8,411 nt of DNA from Alistipes sp. (GTDB lineage: Bacteria > Bacteroidota > Bacteroidia > Bacteroidales > Rikenellaceae), in assembly GCA_029065825.1 (NCBI GenBank), contig JAIEHQ010000069.1, positions 1 through 8,411 of the forward strand, in the 5' to 3' direction. Each line of letters begins with the position of its first letter. Position 1 is the stretch's first letter. The notes beneath the pieces are model-generated. The model searched no databases and was not told where the DNA came from. It saw only the letters and a list, made by a program, of their open reading frames with translations. Positions 5,827 through 8,411 of this stretch are shown piece by piece. A program made the translations under genes and the position numbers.

Positions 5827-8040
5827 ATGGAAGAAAAGAAGTTGTACAATGCTGTCCGCAAAACGATCACACTGGCCGACGGCCGCGAAGTGACGATCGA
5901 AACGGGCAAACTGGCCAAACAGGCCGACGGCTCCGTCGTCGTGAAGATGGGAGATACGATGCTCCTCGGTACGGTGGTGGCCGCCAAGGATGCGAAACCC
6001 GACACCGATTTCATGCCGCTGCAGGTGGAGTACAAGGAGAAGTACGCCGCATGCGGCCGCTACCCCGGAGGCTTCATGAAGCGCGAGGGCAAGGCCAACG
6101 ACAGCGAGATTCTCGTGGCCCGTCTGATCGACCGCGCGCTGCGCCCCCTGTTCCCCTCGGACTACCACGCCGAGGTTTACGTGACCGTGAACCTGATCTC
6201 GGCGGATAAAGATATCCAGCCCGATGCGCTGGCCGGACTGGCCGCATCGGCCGCGCTGGCCGTTTCGGACATTCCTTTCGGCGGCCCGATCTCCGAAGTG
6301 CGCGTAGCGCGCATCGGCGGCGAGTACGTCATCAACCCCAACTTCTCGCAGATGAAGGAGGTCGATCTGGACATCATGGTCGGCGGTACGATCGACAACA
6401 TCCTGATGGTCGAGGGCGAGATGAAGGAGGTGTCCGAGGAGGTAATGCTCGGAGCCATCAAATTCGCCCACGAGGAGATCAAGAAGCACTGCGCCGTTCA
6501 GATCGAGCTGGCGAAAGAGCTGGGCAAGGATGTGAAGCGCACCTACTGCCACGAAGTGAACGACGAGGAGCTGCGCCAGACGATCATCAGCGAGCTGTAC
6601 GACAAGGCTTACGCCATCGCCACCAGCGGCACGATGAAGCACGAGCGCGAGGATGCGTTCAACGCGCTGGAGGCCGAATTCGCCGCCCGCTTCACGGAGG
6701 AGGAGCTGGCCGAGAAGGCACCGCTGATCCACAAATATTTCCACGACGACGTGCAGAAGAAGGCCATGCGCAACATGATCCTCGACGAGGGCAAGCGCCT
6801 GGACGGCCGCCACACCGACGAGATCCGCCCCATCTGGTGCGAGGTAGGCTACCTGCCCGCAGCCCACGGCTCGGCGATCTTCACGCGCGGCGAAACGCAG
6901 TCGCTCACGACCGTGACGCTCGGCACGAAGATGGACGAGAAGGTCAAGGACGAGGTGCTCGTGCAGGGTACCGAGCAGTTCGTGCTCCACTACAACTTCC
7001 CCCCCTTCTCGACGGGCGAGGCGAAGGCCGCACGCGGTCTGAGCCGCCGCGAGATCGGTCACGGACACCTGGCATGGCGCGCGCTCAAGCCGATGGTGCC
7101 GCTGGGCGAGGAGAATCCCTACGCCGTGCGCGTGGTTTCGGACATCCTCGAATCGAACGGTTCGTCGTCGATGGCCACCGTCTGCGCCGGCACGCTGGCG
7201 CTGATGGATGCCGGCGTGAAGCTCAAGAAACCCGTTTCGGGCATCGCGATGGGTCTGATCTCCGACTCGGCGACGGGCCGCTGGGCCGTGCTCTCCGACA
7301 TCCTGGGCGATGAGGACCACCTGGGCGACATGGACTTCAAGGTCACGGGTACCGCCGACGGTATTACCGCGACGCAGATGGATATCAAGGTCGATGGCCT
7401 CTCCTACGAGGTGCTGGCCAAGGCGCTGGAGCAGGCCCGCGTGGGCCGCATGCACATCCTGGGCAAACTCACGGAGTGCATCGCCGAGCCGCGCGAGGAC
7501 TACCGTCCGTTCGTGCCGCGCATCGTCCAGATCACCATTCCGCAGGATATGATCGGTGCCGTGATCGGCCCGGGCGGCAAGGTAATCCAGGACATCCAGA
7601 AGACCACCGGCACGACCATTACCATTACCGAGGTCGAGAACAAGGGTATCGTCGATATCTTCGGTCTGGACAAGGAGGCGATGGATGCCGCGCTGATGCG
7701 CATCAAGAGCATCGTGGCCACCCCCGAAGTAGGCGACATCTACAACGGCAAGGTCCGTTCGATCATGCCTTTCGGCGCTTTCGTCGAGATCCTTCCCGGC
7801 AAGGACGCGCTGCTGCACATCTCGGAGATCGACTACAAGCGCTTCGAGACGATGGAGGAGAGCGGCCTGAAGGAGGGCGACATGATCGAGGTCAAGGTCA
7901 TCGGCATCGACCCCAAGACCAACAAGCTCAAGCTTTCGCACCGCGCCCTGCTGCCGCAGCCCGAAGGATGGGTCGAGCAGGAACGCAGACCGCGCGACCG
8001 CGGCGACCGTCCGCGCCGTCGTCCGGAGAAGAAAGAGTAA
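5827..8040 (+). CDS. pnp: Polyribonucleotide nucleotidyltransferase (PNPase)
   Basis: A 737-residue cytoplasmic PNPase, the phosphate-dependent 3'-5' exoribonuclease of mRNA turnover. Domains in order: first RNase PH-like core (about 8-145, with GRYPGGFMKREGK at 77-89), all-alpha linker (about 240-315), second and catalytic RNase PH core (about 325-550), KH domain (about 562-625, with IGPGGK at 580-585) and S1 domain (about 634-706). Catalytic features are present: NFPPFSTGE (390-398), the phosphate-binding NGSSSMATVCAG (444-455) and DEDHLGDMD (495-503), whose D495 and D501 should match the metal-binding aspartates of E. coli. The tail (718-737) is dominated by Arg, Pro, Asp and Lys. I chose the ATG at 5827; the frame extends upstream only to a TTG at 5779 inside the intergenic hairpin. 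No Shine-Dalgarno sequence is seen. Length is normal for Bacteroidetes. Confidence 0.98.
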   Translation: MEEKKLYNAVRKTITLADGREVTIETGKLAKQADGSVVVKMGDTMLLGTVVAAKDAKPDTDFMPLQVEYKEKYAACGRYPGGFMKREGKANDSEILVARLIDRALRPLFPSDYHAEVYVTVNLISADKDIQPDALAGLAASAALAVSDIPFGGPISEVRVARIGGEYVINPNFSQMKEVDLDIMVGGTIDNILMVEGEMKEVSEEVMLGAIKFAHEEIKKHCAVQIELAKELGKDVKRTYCHEVNDEELRQTIISELYDKAYAIATSGTMKHEREDAFNALEAEFAARFTEEELAEKAPLIHKYFHDDVQKKAMRNMILDEGKRLDGRHTDEIRPIWCEVGYLPAAHGSAIFTRGETQSLTTVTLGTKMDEKVKDEVLVQGTEQFVLHYNFPPFSTGEAKAARGLSRREIGHGHLAWRALKPMVPLGEENPYAVRVVSDILESNGSSSMATVCAGTLALMDAGVKLKKPVSGIAMGLISDSATGRWAVLSDILGDEDHLGDMDFKVTGTADGITATQMDIKVDGLSYEVLAKALEQARVGRMHILGKLTECIAEPREDYRPFVPRIVQITIPQDMIGAVIGPGGKVIQDIQKTTGTTITITEVENKGIVDIFGLDKEAMDAALMRIKSIVATPEVGDIYNGKVRSIMPFGAFVEILPGKDALLHISEIDYKRFETMEESGLKEGDMIEVKVIGIDPKTNKLKLSHRALLPQPEGWVEQERRPRDRGDRPRRRPEKKE

Positions 8041-8050
8041 CCCTCCCTGT

Positions 8051-8100
8051 TTCGTTTATCGCGCCCGGTCCCGTTCGGTGGATTCGGGCGCGAAACGGAA
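8051..8100 (+). terminator. Stem-loop downstream of pnp
   Basis: CGCGCCCG (8060-8067) pairs perfectly with CGGGCGCG (8085-8092). After a 2-nt bulge (8058-8059) the stem continues with CGTTT (8053-8057) against AAACG (8093-8097). The loop is 17 nt. No T run follows, so it is not a textbook intrinsic terminator; it may instead protect the pnp 3' end or mark a Rho-type end. Confidence 0.5.
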
Positions 8101-8212
8101 TTTGCACGATAGTTGCATGAACACCTGAAGCGACATCCAGACAGCACTCCACACTGCACGGGATGACGACAAGACAGAACGAAGGAATTACACCAATTAA
8201 AAAAATCCAGTT

Positions 8213-8411
8213 ATGAAAAAGTTGATGAAACTTACTCTGGCACTCGCAATCGTCTCGATGACGATTTCCGGATGCAACTGTTTCAAGAAAATGGCCAAGA
8301 ACGGCGACGACACCTCGCTGACCTGCACGCCCGAAATGTTGGTACTCAACAACGGAACGGTCGCTGCCGACATCACGGCCACATTCCCCGCAAAATATTT
8401 CAACCCCAAGG
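8213..8411 (+). CDS. Lipoprotein, N-terminal fragment (possible Bacteroidetes OmpA-like envelope protein)
   Basis: The gene runs off the window after 66 codons. It opens with a lipoprotein signal: basic MKKLMK, a hydrophobic stretch, then TISGC with C21 as the likely lipidated cysteine. Residues after it are NCFKK, without the acidic run that marks surface export in Bacteroidetes, so I expect attachment on the periplasmic side of the outer membrane. The mature part reads TCTPEMLVLNNGTV (37-50) and ATFPAKYFNPK (56-66), followed by the window edge. This pattern (a TPE-like strand, then FPAKYF) resembles the start of Bacteroidetes OmpA-family lipoproteins that carry a C-terminal peptidoglycan-binding domain. 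That is recognition from memory, and the diagnostic domain is outside the window. The ATG is preceded by the A-rich AATTAAAAAAATCCAGTT with no Shine-Dalgarno sequence. It is probably a separate unit from pnp. Confidence 0.85.
   Translation, partial: MKKLMKLTLALAIVSMTISGCNCFKKMAKNGDDTSLTCTPEMLVLNNGTVAADITATFPAKYFNPK

Noticed and set aside
5482..7941. An 819-codon open frame antisense to rpsO and pnp
   Set aside because: The sense frame encodes two unmistakable conserved proteins. Long antisense frames are expected in GC-rich genes that avoid the few codons giving reverse stops. The translation is low-complexity (His, Asp, Val, Leu, Arg-rich) with no recognisable domain.
8110..8117. TAGTTGCA as a -7 box for the lipoprotein gene
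   Set aside because: It fits TAnnTTTG poorly, and no -33 element is found at the right distance.

Overview
The window looks like a chromosomal core region of a GC-rich Bacteroidales bacterium; an Alistipes/Rikenellaceae-type genome is my best guess. The evidence is the Bacteroidetes-type promoters (TTTG/TTG, 20 bp, TAnnTTTG), the near absence of Shine-Dalgarno sequences before plus-strand genes, the AraC and lipoprotein styles, and strong GC bias at third codon positions. I see no mobile element, CRISPR array, tRNA or rRNA.

Layout. (1) 1-51 is an almost pure C tract that looks like a sequence or assembly artefact at the edge, cutting into a GT4 glycosyltransferase (52-1005, +). A GH57 alpha-glucan-active hydrolase follows (1122-2363, +). 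In gut Bacteroidetes this pair normally sits in a glycogen/alpha-glucan cluster, often with a debranching enzyme, which would lie upstream of this window. (2) A strong symmetrical stem-loop (2377-2430) lies between convergent transcription units and probably terminates both. (3) Reading leftward from a clear promoter (5301-5332) is a three-gene minus-strand operon: an ApbE-type lipoprotein FMN transferase (5276-4260), a YegS/DgkB-like lipid kinase (4246-3305) and an AraC-family regulator (ends 2439). The last two overlap. (4) Divergent from it, a second clear promoter (5368-5399) drives rpsO (5470-5742). After a hairpin (5757-5794) comes pnp (5827-8040), the classic rpsO-pnp pair. (5) After a further stem-loop (8051-8100), the window ends in the first 66 residues of a small-lipoprotein-type gene (from 8213), possibly the start of a Bacteroidetes OmpA-like envelope protein.

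How the parts work together. The left end handles intracellular alpha-glucan. The minus-strand operon modifies envelope flavoproteins and lipids and carries its own regulator. The right end is translation and RNA turnover, with leader and intergenic RNA structures that could mediate feedback. I found no undescribed system. The points most worth a second look are the Glu-to-Gln change in the lipid kinase's DGE motif, the lipid kinase-AraC coupling, the divergent promoter pair, and the RNA structures around rpsO and pnp.
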